DNA from: Ferrovibrio xuzhouensis
GTDB taxonomy: Bacteria > Pseudomonadota > Alphaproteobacteria > Ferrovibrionales > Ferrovibrionaceae
Assembly (NCBI RefSeq): GCF_042648965.1
Contig: NZ_JBHRYJ010000002.1
Location: forward strand, 124,001-188,000
Reading direction: 5' to 3'
Length of the DNA: 64,000 nt
Part shown: positions 26,437 to 33,100 of the stretch, one piece after another
How the letters are laid out: each line of letters begins with the position of its first letter
Numbering within the stretch: the first letter of the stretch is position 1
Notes under the pieces: model-generated
What the model was told of the DNA's origin: nothing
Seen by the model: the letters and a program-made list of their open reading frames with translations, nothing else
Database searches by the model: none
Program-made: the position numbers and the translations under genes

Positions 26437-26454
26437 CTGGCACGGAATCTGCTT
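26437..26454 (+). promoter_or_regulatory. Sigma-54 (RpoN) promoter
   Basis: CTGGCACG-GAAT-CTGCTT fits the -24/-12 consensus YTGGCACGrNNNTTGCW with one change in the -12 box (TTGC to CTGC). The invariant GG (26439-26440) and GC (26451-26452) are exactly 10 bp apart. Transcription would start near 26464 on the plus strand, where there is no ORF but a series of stem-loops. Confidence 0.7.
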
Positions 26455-26463
26455 GGTAGGGAT

Positions 26464-26580
26464 CAGCATTCCGGTGCCGAGGCGCATCGGGTTGCGAGAC
26501 CCGGCTTTTTTCCGCCGGGTGGCGAGACGGACACTTACGCCGGCCGCGACGGCTTCCGCCGTTGCAGCCGGCGTTTTTTT
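26464..26580 (+). ncRNA. Candidate sigma-54-dependent small RNA, about 117 nt
   Basis: The 350-bp gap between 26323 and 26674 has no plausible gene. From the predicted start near 26464 the RNA would form three hairpins. SL1 is CCGGTGC/GCATCGG (26471-26490). SL2 is ACCCGGC/GCCGGGT (26499-26520) with an eight-base loop UUUUUUCC. SL3 is a 16-bp terminator stem (26537-26574) ending in seven T. The motif GCGAGAC occurs on both sides of SL2 (26494-26500 and 26522-26528). An alternative CGGGT/ACCCG stem followed by six T would end at 26511, so internal attenuation is possible. A small regulatory RNA under nitrogen or carbon stress control is the simplest reading. It could also be a leader for the GST gene if the terminator is read through. 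Confidence 0.65.
26537..26580 (+). terminator. Strong intrinsic terminator
   Basis: ACGCCGGC and GCGACGGC pair with GCCGTTGC and GCCGGCGT around a TTCC loop, giving 16 pairs with one C/A mismatch and one G-U pair, followed by a run of seven T (26574-26580). It separates the small RNA from the GST gene. Confidence 0.9.
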
Positions 26581-26673
26581 GTCTGTGACAGGGCGGCATG
26601 GTGGCGCGGCCGGCTGGCGGGGCGGCGGGCAGCAAGCTAGGCTCCGACCCTACCAGAATCGAGGAAGCACCGG

Positions 26674-27288
26674 ATGAAACTCTATTATTCCCCGTCATCG
26701 CCGTATGTCCGCAAGGTCAGCATCGTCGCCCTCGAGACCGGCCTCGACAGCCGGATCGAGCGGATTCCGGCCGCCACCACCCCGGTGGCGCCGAACGAGG
26801 CGGTGGCGAAGGCCAACCCGCTGGCCAAGGTGCCGACCCTGGTGACCGACGACGGCGAAATGCTGTTCGACAGCCGGGTGATCTGCGAATACCTCGACAG
26901 CCTGCACCAGGGGGCGAAACTCTTCCCCGCCGGTGCGGCGCGCTGGCGGGCCCTGCGCCTGCAGGCGCTCGGCGATGGCCTGCTCGATGCCGCCCTGCTG
27001 GTGCGCTACGAGGGCTTCCTGCGGCCGGAAGACAAGCGCTGGCAGGACTGGGCCGACGGCCAGATGCTCAAGGTGCGCGGCGCGCTCGCCGATATCGAGA
27101 AACTGGCGCCGGGTTTCGGCGACACCCTCGATATCGGTACGGTCAGCATCGCCTGCGCGCTCGGCTACCTCGATTTCCGCTACGACGACATGAACTGGCG
27201 CGGCAGCTACCCGCAGACCGCCGCCTGGGCGGCGCGGTTCTTCGCCCGGCCTTCGGTCAAGGCGACGGTTCCTGTCAATCCGACCTGA
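26674..27288 (+). CDS. Glutathione S-transferase family protein
   Basis: 204 residues. The N-terminal thioredoxin-like domain begins MKLYYSPSSPYVRKV, with Ser at the catalytic position. NPLAKVPTLVTDDGEMLFDSRVICEYLD is the glutathione-binding region with the cis-proline and the D/E-S-R motif. The C-terminal helical domain follows. It probably conjugates or reduces electrophiles in the cytoplasm. GAGGAAG precedes the ATG. It lies downstream of the small-RNA terminator and just ahead of a PAS protein. Confidence 0.9.
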   Translation: MKLYYSPSSPYVRKVSIVALETGLDSRIERIPAATTPVAPNEAVAKANPLAKVPTLVTDDGEMLFDSRVICEYLDSLHQGAKLFPAGAARWRALRLQALGDGLLDAALLVRYEGFLRPEDKRWQDWADGQMLKVRGALADIEKLAPGFGDTLDIGTVSIACALGYLDFRYDDMNWRGSYPQTAAWAARFFARPSVKATVPVNPT

Positions 27289-27295
27289 TGCAGCC

Positions 27296-27835
27296 ATGGA
27301 TGCGGCGGATCGACCCTGGGCCGCCGACCGCCGCATCCTGCGGCTGCTGCGGTACTGGCGTGACGGGCGGCCGGGGCCGGGCCTGCTGCCGGGCCGCCAG
27401 GCCATCGATCCCGTCGCGCTGGGCCCCGACCTGTTGCCGCTGATGGCGCTGGTCGAGCCGATCGATGACGGCCGTCGCTTCCGTTTCCGCCTGGTCGGTA
27501 CCGAACTGGCCCGCAATGCCGGGCTCGACCTCACCGGCCGCCATGTCGACGAGGTCAACCCGAACAAGGCCTATGCCGCCTATATCTCCGACCTCTACAG
27601 CCAGTGCGCGCTGATGCGCGGGCCGCTCTATTCCGAGACCCGCTACCGGGCGCCTGGCGGCCGCACCGGCCTGACCCGGCGCCTGGTCTGCCCGTTGGCC
27701 GCCGACGGGCGGCGGATCGACATGTTCATCGCCGTGCAGACCTTCGAGCTCGATGCCGAGACCGGCGCGGCGCCGACCTATACCTTCGCCGAGGATTTCC
27801 AGCCCGGCCCGACCCTGCCGGTGCTGTGCGACTGA
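27296..27835 (+). CDS. PAS_5-type (single PAS domain) protein
   Basis: 179 residues. The pattern RLLRYWRDGRPG, then LLPLMALVEPIDDGRRFRFRLVGTEL, then GRHVDEVNP, then TRRLVCPLAADGRRIDMFIAVQTFE is that of the PAS_5 family common in Rhodospirillales, where one PAS fold stands alone without an output domain. The ligand and partner are unknown. A relative lies at 51188. It starts 7 bp after the GST gene and ends 82 bp before the response regulator; cofunction is not shown. Confidence 0.8.
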   Translation: MDAADRPWAADRRILRLLRYWRDGRPGPGLLPGRQAIDPVALGPDLLPLMALVEPIDDGRRFRFRLVGTELARNAGLDLTGRHVDEVNPNKAYAAYISDLYSQCALMRGPLYSETRYRAPGGRTGLTRRLVCPLAADGRRIDMFIAVQTFELDAETGAAPTYTFAEDFQPGPTLPVLCD

Positions 27836-27917
27836 AGCCGTCCGGATGGCTGCCGGACGCCGGCGGACGCGCTATCATGGCATCCGTTCCGTCGCCCCTC
27901 CGTCACCTTCCGCTGCC

Positions 27918-28592
27918 ATGCGCATCCTTCTGGTCGAAGACAACCGCGATCTCGCCAACTGGCTCGCCAAACTGCTGCGCGCCGGCAATTTCGCCGTCGA
28001 CTGCGTGCATGACGGCGTCGATGCCGACCATGTGCTGTCGGTCAACGATTACGCGCTGGTGATCCTCGACCTGTCGCTGCCCAAGCTCGGCGGGCTTGAG
28101 CTGCTGCGCCGCCTGCGCCAGCGTGGCAGCGCCGTGCCGGTGATCATCCTCACCGCCAACGACAGCCTCGACGGCCGCGTCATCGGATTGGATGCCGGCG
28201 CCGACGATTTTCTTGCCAAGCCCTTCGAGTTCGCCGAGCTGGAGGCGCGCATCCGGGTGCAGCTGCGTCGCTCGAACAACCGCGCGGTGGCGGTAATCCG
28301 CTGCGGCGATCTCGAGTTCGACAGCAAGACGCGACTGTTCCGGCTCGGTGGCAGCGACTTCGCCCTGCCGCCGCGCGAACACGCGGTACTCGAACACCTG
28401 CTGCTCAAGGCCGGCGAGACGGTCAGCAAGACGCAGATTCGTGAAAGCGTCTTCGATTTCGAGGCCGATGCCGACCCCAGCGCCATCGAGATCTACGTCC
28501 ATCGCCTGCGCCGCAAGCTTGAAGGCAGCCAGGTTTCGATCCGCACGTTGCGCGGCCTCGGCTACATGCTGGACAGCCATGAAGATCGATAG
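27918..28592 (+). CDS. OmpR-family response regulator (TctD-like)
   Basis: 224 residues. The receiver domain has the acidic pair ED at residues 7-8, the phosphoacceptor Asp51 (LVILDLSLP) and a conserved Lys in FLAKPFE. The C-terminal winged helix ends SIRTLRGLGYML. TctD/QseB-like regulators of this size usually control carboxylate uptake. The kinase gene overlaps its 3' end by 14 bp. A tandem 11-bp direct repeat at 33035 upstream of the nearby ABC operon is a possible binding site. Confidence 0.92.
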   Translation: MRILLVEDNRDLANWLAKLLRAGNFAVDCVHDGVDADHVLSVNDYALVILDLSLPKLGGLELLRRLRQRGSAVPVIILTANDSLDGRVIGLDAGADDFLAKPFEFAELEARIRVQLRRSNNRAVAVIRCGDLEFDSKTRLFRLGGSDFALPPREHAVLEHLLLKAGETVSKTQIRESVFDFEADADPSAIEIYVHRLRRKLEGSQVSIRTLRGLGYMLDSHEDR

Positions 28593-29988
28593 TCTGCGCA
28601 TCCAGCTGCTGTGCTGGCTGCTGTTGCCGCTGGCCGGCATCGCTGCGCTGAATATCTGGCTGACCTATCACTCGGCGGATCATGTCGCCGACACCATCAC
28701 CGACCGCACCCTGATCGCCTCGGCCCGCTCGATCGCCGAGCAGACCGCCGTCACCCAGGGGGTGATCGACGTGCAGGTGCCGCCGGCGGCGCTCGAGATG
28801 TTCAACACCGGCGATGCCGACCATGTCTATTACCGGGTCGAGAGCCATCATGGCCGCCTGCTGGCCGGTTATCCCGACCTGCCGCTGCCGCCGCAGCTGC
28901 CCCCGACCATGCGCCCGGCCTATTACACCGGCGAATATCGCGACCTGCCGCTGCATCTGGTGGCGATCAGCCAGCCGGTGGTCGGCGCCGGCGCGGCCAG
29001 TCCGATCACCGTGGTGGTCGGCGTCACACTGAACAGCCATGACGTCATGCTGCGTGACCTGTGGACCGGGGCGGTCGGCCAGCAGCTTGCCCTGCTGCTT
29101 GGCGCCGCGCTCCTCGCCATGATCGGCCTCAACCGCGGGCTGGCGCCGCTGCTGCGCCTGCGCAAGGCGGTGCTGCGCCGGCGCAGCGACGAACTGGTCG
29201 CCTTCGATCCGCAGGCCGTGCAGCGCGAGCTGCGGCCGCTGACCGAGGCGCTCAACCAGTATATGAAGCGGGTCGAGCAGCAGATGGCGGCGCAGCGCCG
29301 CTTTGTCGGCAATGCCGCGCACCAGCTCAAGACGCCGCTGACCCTGCTCAGTACCCAGGCAACCTACGCGCTGCGCACCGCCGATGCCGCCGAGCGGCAG
29401 GAAACCCTGCAGGCGCTGCAGGCCAATACCCGGCAGACCTCGCGGTTGGCCAACCAGTTGCTGATCCTGGCCCGCGCCGAGCCGGGCAGCCGGCGGCCGC
29501 GCCATGAACTGATCGACCTTGCCGCCGCGGCCCGCCAGGTGCTGGAACAGCAGGCCGACCGGGCCGTGCAGCTCGGTCTCGACCTCAGCCTGACCGAGCC
29601 GGACGAGCCGGCACTGGTCACCGGCGACGGCATGATGATCCGCGAGATGGTGGTCAATCTGGTCGACAATGCGCTGCGCTACACGCCGGCCGGCGGCGCG
29701 GTGGCCGTTTCAGTCGGGCGGCGCGACCAGATCTGCGTGCTGCGGGTCGCCGACAGCGGGCCGGGGATTCCGCCGGCCGAGCGCGAGCGGGTCTTCGAGC
29801 GGTTCTACCGCGTCGCCGACAATGCCGGCGAGGGCAGTGGGCTCGGGCTGGCGATTGTCAGGGAAATCTGCCTGGCGGCAGGCGGTGCGGTGCGATTGCT
29901 CGATCCGCCGGAGGGCCGCGGCACTCTCGTGGAAGTGACCCTGCCGGCCACCGCCGCGGCTGCGGACGGGCGGACCGGCAGGGGCTGA
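28579..29988 (+). CDS. Sensor histidine kinase, TctE-like
   Basis: 469 residues. One membrane helix at 8-30 and another near 165-185 enclose a periplasmic sensor of the 2CSK_N type. A HAMP-less linker leads to the HisKA box with His248 (NAAHQLKTPL), the N box (NLVDNALRYTPAG), and the G boxes DSGPGIPP and GSGLGLAIV. It phosphorylates the response regulator encoded 14 bp upstream. TctE kinases sense tricarboxylates, but the ligand here is unknown. The ABC operon converging from the other side ends 6 bp away and may be the regulated target. Confidence 0.92.
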   Translation: MKIDSLRIQLLCWLLLPLAGIAALNIWLTYHSADHVADTITDRTLIASARSIAEQTAVTQGVIDVQVPPAALEMFNTGDADHVYYRVESHHGRLLAGYPDLPLPPQLPPTMRPAYYTGEYRDLPLHLVAISQPVVGAGAASPITVVVGVTLNSHDVMLRDLWTGAVGQQLALLLGAALLAMIGLNRGLAPLLRLRKAVLRRRSDELVAFDPQAVQRELRPLTEALNQYMKRVEQQMAAQRRFVGNAAHQLKTPLTLLSTQATYALRTADAAERQETLQALQANTRQTSRLANQLLILARAEPGSRRPRHELIDLAAAARQVLEQQADRAVQLGLDLSLTEPDEPALVTGDGMMIREMVVNLVDNALRYTPAGGAVAVSVGRRDQICVLRVADSGPGIPPAERERVFERFYRVADNAGEGSGLGLAIVREICLAAGGAVRLLDPPEGRGTLVEVTLPATAAAADGRTGRG

Positions 29989-29994
29989 GGCGGA

Positions 29995-30888
29995 TCAGGT
30001 CGCCTGTTCGTTGAACGGCTGCGGCCGCCATTTCACCAGCTGGTTCTCGACCAGGGTGATCAGGAATTCGACCACCAGTGCGACCACGGCAAGGATGATC
30101 ATCGCGGCGAACACGCCGTTGGCGTTGAAGGCACCCTGCGCCGTCGAGATCAGCAGGCCGATGCCCTGCTTGGCACCGAGGAACTCGCCGACGACGGCGC
30201 CGACGAGGGCGAAGCCGAAGCTGACATGCAGGCTGGCGAGGATCCAGCTCATCGCCGAGGGAATCACTACGGCGGTGGTGATCTGCAGCGGCGAGGCGCC
30301 GAGGATCTGCGCATTGGCGATCATGGCGCGGTCGGCCTCGCGCACGCCCTGGAAGGCATTGGCGAAGACGACAAAGAACACCATCACCACCGCCAGCGCC
30401 ACCTTGGATGCCATGCCGAGGCCGAGCGCGATGATGAACACCGAGCCCAGCACCACGCGCGGCACCGAGTTGGCGATCTTGATGTAGATGCTGAACACAT
30501 CGGCCAGCAGCTTGTTGCGGCCGAGGATGATGCCGCACAGCACGCCGCCGACGGCGCCGATGAAGAAGCCGACGAAGGTTTCCTCCAGCGTCACCCAGAT
30601 CTGCAGCCACAGCGGGCCCATCGAGGTGCCTTCGGTGAACCAGACGATGATCTGGTCCCAGATACCCAACGGACTGGCAAAGAAGAAGGGATCGATCACC
30701 CCGGTGCGGGCGCCGATTTCCCAGCCGGCCAGGCCGACCACGAGGATGGCGAGACGCAGGGTGATCACGGTGATGCGGCGGCGCTTCAGCGCGGCCTGGG
30801 CGCGGCGTTCGATCTCGCTGCTGCTGTTGGGGTCGGGCCGCGCGGGGCTGCGGGCGGCACCGGTGCTGACTTCGGTATGGACGGTCAT
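29995..30888 (-). CDS. ABC transporter permease, NitT/TauT family
   Basis: 297 residues with about six helices. The EAA loop is at EADRAMIANAQILGASPLQITTAVVIPS, as in SsuC/TauC. A charged N-terminus precedes the first helix. It forms the membrane channel for the solute bound by the protein encoded at 31872. The gene lies 25 bp after the ATPase gene and is the last of a leftward operon. Confidence 0.92.
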   Translation of the reverse strand: MTVHTEVSTGAARSPARPDPNSSSEIERRAQAALKRRRITVITLRLAILVVGLAGWEIGARTGVIDPFFFASPLGIWDQIIVWFTEGTSMGPLWLQIWVTLEETFVGFFIGAVGGVLCGIILGRNKLLADVFSIYIKIANSVPRVVLGSVFIIALGLGMASKVALAVVMVFFVVFANAFQGVREADRAMIANAQILGASPLQITTAVVIPSAMSWILASLHVSFGFALVGAVVGEFLGAKQGIGLLISTAQGAFNANGVFAAMIILAVVALVVEFLITLVENQLVKWRPQPFNEQAT

Positions 30889-30913
30889 GTCTGCTGCTCC
30901 GTTCCGGCTGCGG

Positions 30914-31780
30914 TCAGTGGCCGCTGGCCATGGTGCGCTGGTGGCCGATCTGCACTTCCTCGCGCAGGGAATCCCAGATGGTGCGGGCGATATCGATGAA
31001 CCGCTGGTCGTAGCGGATTTCGCTCATCACGCGCGGCCGCGGCAGGTCGATGTCGAATACGGTCTTCACCGTGGCCGGGCCGGCGGTCAGCACGTAAACC
31101 TGATCGGCCAGCGCGATAGCTTCCTCGAGATCGTGGGTGACGAAGACCACCGAGGCGCCGGAGCCCGACCACAGGGCCAGCAGCTCGTCCTGCATCAGCA
31201 CCCGGGTCTGCACGTCGAGCGCGCTGAACGGTTCGTCCATCAGCAGGATCTTCGGCTCGTTGATGAAGGTCTGGGCCAGCGCCACGCGCTTGCGCATGCC
31301 GCCGGAAAGCTGGTGTGGGTAATGCTTCTCGAATTTTGACAGGCCGACGCGGGCGATCCAGTCGCGTGCCTTCTCGTAGGCCTTGGCCCTCGCCATGCCA
31401 CGGAACATCGGTCCGGCGGCGACATTGTCGAGCACGCTGCGCCATGGAAACAACGCATCGCTCTGGAACACGAAACCGATGTCGGGATCGACGCCGTTGA
31501 CCGGATGGCCCATGACGCGCACTTCGCCGGCACTCGGCGGAGCGAGGCCGGTGACGAGGTTCAGCGTGGTCGACTTGCCGCAGCCGGTCGGGCCGACGAC
31601 GCAGGCGAAATCGCCCTGGCGCACCGTCATGGTGAAATCGCGCAGCGCGGTCATCGCCTTGCCTTCCGGCGTGACGAAGCGGCGGCTGACATTGATCAGT
31701 TCGATGGCCGGCGGCCGGCTATCGCCGGCGGCCTGTGGGGCCGGGCCGCGCGCGGCGGTCATGGCTGCGACATTCGACAT
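30914..31780 (-). CDS. ABC transporter ATPase, NitT/TauT family
   Basis: 288 residues. Walker A GPTGCGKST, Q-loop VFQSDALFPW, signature LSGGMRKR and Walker B ILLMDEPFSALD are all intact, followed by the switch His (VTHDLEEAI). It powers the permease encoded at 29995. The order binding protein, ATPase, permease is the usual one. Related systems take up taurine, aliphatic sulfonates, nitrate or thiamine precursors. Confidence 0.93.
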   Translation of the reverse strand: MSNVAAMTAARGPAPQAAGDSRPPAIELINVSRRFVTPEGKAMTALRDFTMTVRQGDFACVVGPTGCGKSTTLNLVTGLAPPSAGEVRVMGHPVNGVDPDIGFVFQSDALFPWRSVLDNVAAGPMFRGMARAKAYEKARDWIARVGLSKFEKHYPHQLSGGMRKRVALAQTFINEPKILLMDEPFSALDVQTRVLMQDELLALWSGSGASVVFVTHDLEEAIALADQVYVLTAGPATVKTVFDIDLPRPRVMSEIRYDQRFIDIARTIWDSLREEVQIGHQRTMASGH

Positions 31781-31871
31781 GGTGGTTCCTCTTGCCGGCG
31801 GTGCGGGCCGGCGCTCCGGTCAGGGGCGGCAGGCAGCCGGCGGACCAGGTCCGCCGGCTGCCGTCAGGCCG

Positions 31872-32924
31872 TCAGTTGGCGGCGCCGATCTGCTTGGCAG
31901 CGGCATCGACGAAGGCCGTGGTGTAGGTCTTCGACAGGTCGATCTGCTTGCCCTGGATGGTCTTCTTGAAACTCGACAGCACCTTGTAGACGGTCTCGGG
32001 GCCATCCTTCGGCATGCGGCCGTCCGGGGTGAACTGCGCCTTGCCTTCGGCCAGGCCCTTCACATAGAGGTCGCGGTCGCCGGCGTAATAGTCCTTCGGC
32101 ATCTTGTCGGCGATGTCGGCGGCGCTGTGGGTGGCGATGAAGTGCAGGGTCTTGACCAGCGCGTTGGCCAGCTTCTGGGTCTCGGCCTTGTGGCCGTCGA
32201 CCCAGGTGGTCGCCATGTACAGCGAGGCCGCCGGGTATGGGCCGCCCAGCGCGGCAACGGTGGTCTCCGGGGTGCGCATGTCGACCAGGATTTTGGCCTC
32301 GCCGGTCTTCAGCATGCGGGCGATGGTCGGCTCGGTGGTCATGCCAGCGGCGATCTGGCCCTGCTTCATGGCGGCGATGAAGGTGTTGCCGGCACCGACG
32401 CCGAGCAGCGCGAACTCACCCGGCTTCAGGCCGTTGCGCGACACCAGATACTGGGTCAGGAAGTCGGTCGACGAACCGAGACCGGTGACACCGAGCGTTT
32501 TGCCCTTGAGGTCGGCCGGCGACTTGACCTGGTCGGCGAACTTCGCCGAGACGAGTTCGACTTCGCCGGGCGCCTGGCTGAACTGCACGACGGACTCGAT
32601 ATACTTGCCCTTGGCCTGCAGGTCGATCGAATGGTCGTAGAAGCCGACCACGCCCTGCACGGCGCCGGCCAGCAGCTCGTTCTCGGCCTCGACGCCGGCG
32701 CGGGTGTCGAGCAGTTCGACATCCAGGCCCTGCTCCTTGTAGTAGCCGAGGCGCTCGGCCAGCACGGCCGGCAGATAGATCTGCTTGGCCATGCCGCCGA
32801 TGATGATGGTGATCTTGTTGTCGGCTGCATGGGCGGTGCCGGCGGCGCTGACCGACAGCGCGACGGCAGCGGCGGCGCCCAGAAGCGACAGGGCGAAACG
32901 GGAATAGGTTTTCGTGCGGGACAC
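31872..32924 (-). CDS. ABC transporter substrate-binding protein, NMT1/SsuA-like
   Basis: 350 residues. A signal peptide ends at AHA-A, and the mature protein has the NMT1/THI5-like pattern: QIYLPAVLAERLGYYKEQGLDVELLDT, then LKGKTLGVTGLGSSTDF. I chose a GTG start at 32924 because a full AAGGAGG Shine-Dalgarno lies 7 nt upstream. Ligand unknown; nitrogen or sulfur compounds and pyrimidine-like molecules are typical of the class. Its leader has a 16-bp hairpin and tandem repeats. Confidence 0.9.
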   Translation of the reverse strand: MSRTKTYSRFALSLLGAAAAVALSVSAAGTAHAADNKITIIIGGMAKQIYLPAVLAERLGYYKEQGLDVELLDTRAGVEAENELLAGAVQGVVGFYDHSIDLQAKGKYIESVVQFSQAPGEVELVSAKFADQVKSPADLKGKTLGVTGLGSSTDFLTQYLVSRNGLKPGEFALLGVGAGNTFIAAMKQGQIAAGMTTEPTIARMLKTGEAKILVDMRTPETTVAALGGPYPAASLYMATTWVDGHKAETQKLANALVKTLHFIATHSAADIADKMPKDYYAGDRDLYVKGLAEGKAQFTPDGRMPKDGPETVYKVLSSFKKTIQGKQIDLSKTYTTAFVDAAAKQIGAAN

Positions 32925-32988
32925 GGCTTGGCCTCCTTGGGGTGGAGCATTGGCTCCGACATTTCCTCCGGCCGCACAGCCGGGGAAC

Positions 32989-33025
32989 GGCTGGCGGCAT
33001 CGGTTCTCGACCGATGCCGCCAGCC
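32989..33025. promoter_or_regulatory. Perfect 16-bp hairpin in the ABC operon leader
   Basis: GGCTGGCGGCATCGGT (32989-33004) and its exact complement (33010-33025) enclose a 5-base loop. It lies 64 bp before the binding-protein start codon and 72 bp after the EF-G-like stop. No T run follows on either strand, so it is not a classical terminator. It may stabilise the 5' end of the ABC mRNA or bind a regulator. Confidence 0.6.
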
Positions 33026-33034
33026 TAGTCGGCC

Positions 33035-33056
33035 CAAGCTTTCAGCAAGCTTTCAG
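33035..33056. repeat. Tandem 11-bp direct repeat, candidate response-regulator site
   Basis: CAAGCTTTCAG occurs twice with no gap, so the copies are one helical turn apart. This is the geometry bound by OmpR-family dimers. It lies 110 bp upstream of the ABC operon, and an OmpR-family regulator is encoded at 27918. Confidence 0.5.
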
Positions 33057-33072
33057 CCGGATGGCGGGTTTC

Positions 33073-33100
33073 CGGGCAAGGCTTATCGGGCAAGGCCTAT
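33073..33100. repeat. Tandem 14-bp repeat over the EF-G-like stop codon
   Basis: CGGGCAAGGCTTAT and CGGGCAAGGCCTAT follow directly, differing at one base. The second copy contains the stop codon (33097-33099) of the EF-G-like gene, so the duplication changed or extended the gene end or its 3' flank. Confidence 0.6.

Noticed and set aside
32900..33037. Out-of-frame ORF with GGAGGAA-ATG upstream of the ABC binding protein
   Set aside because: The frame gives proline- and arginine-rich sequence typical of a shadow. The GTG at 32924 with AAGGAGG and a good signal peptide is the real start.
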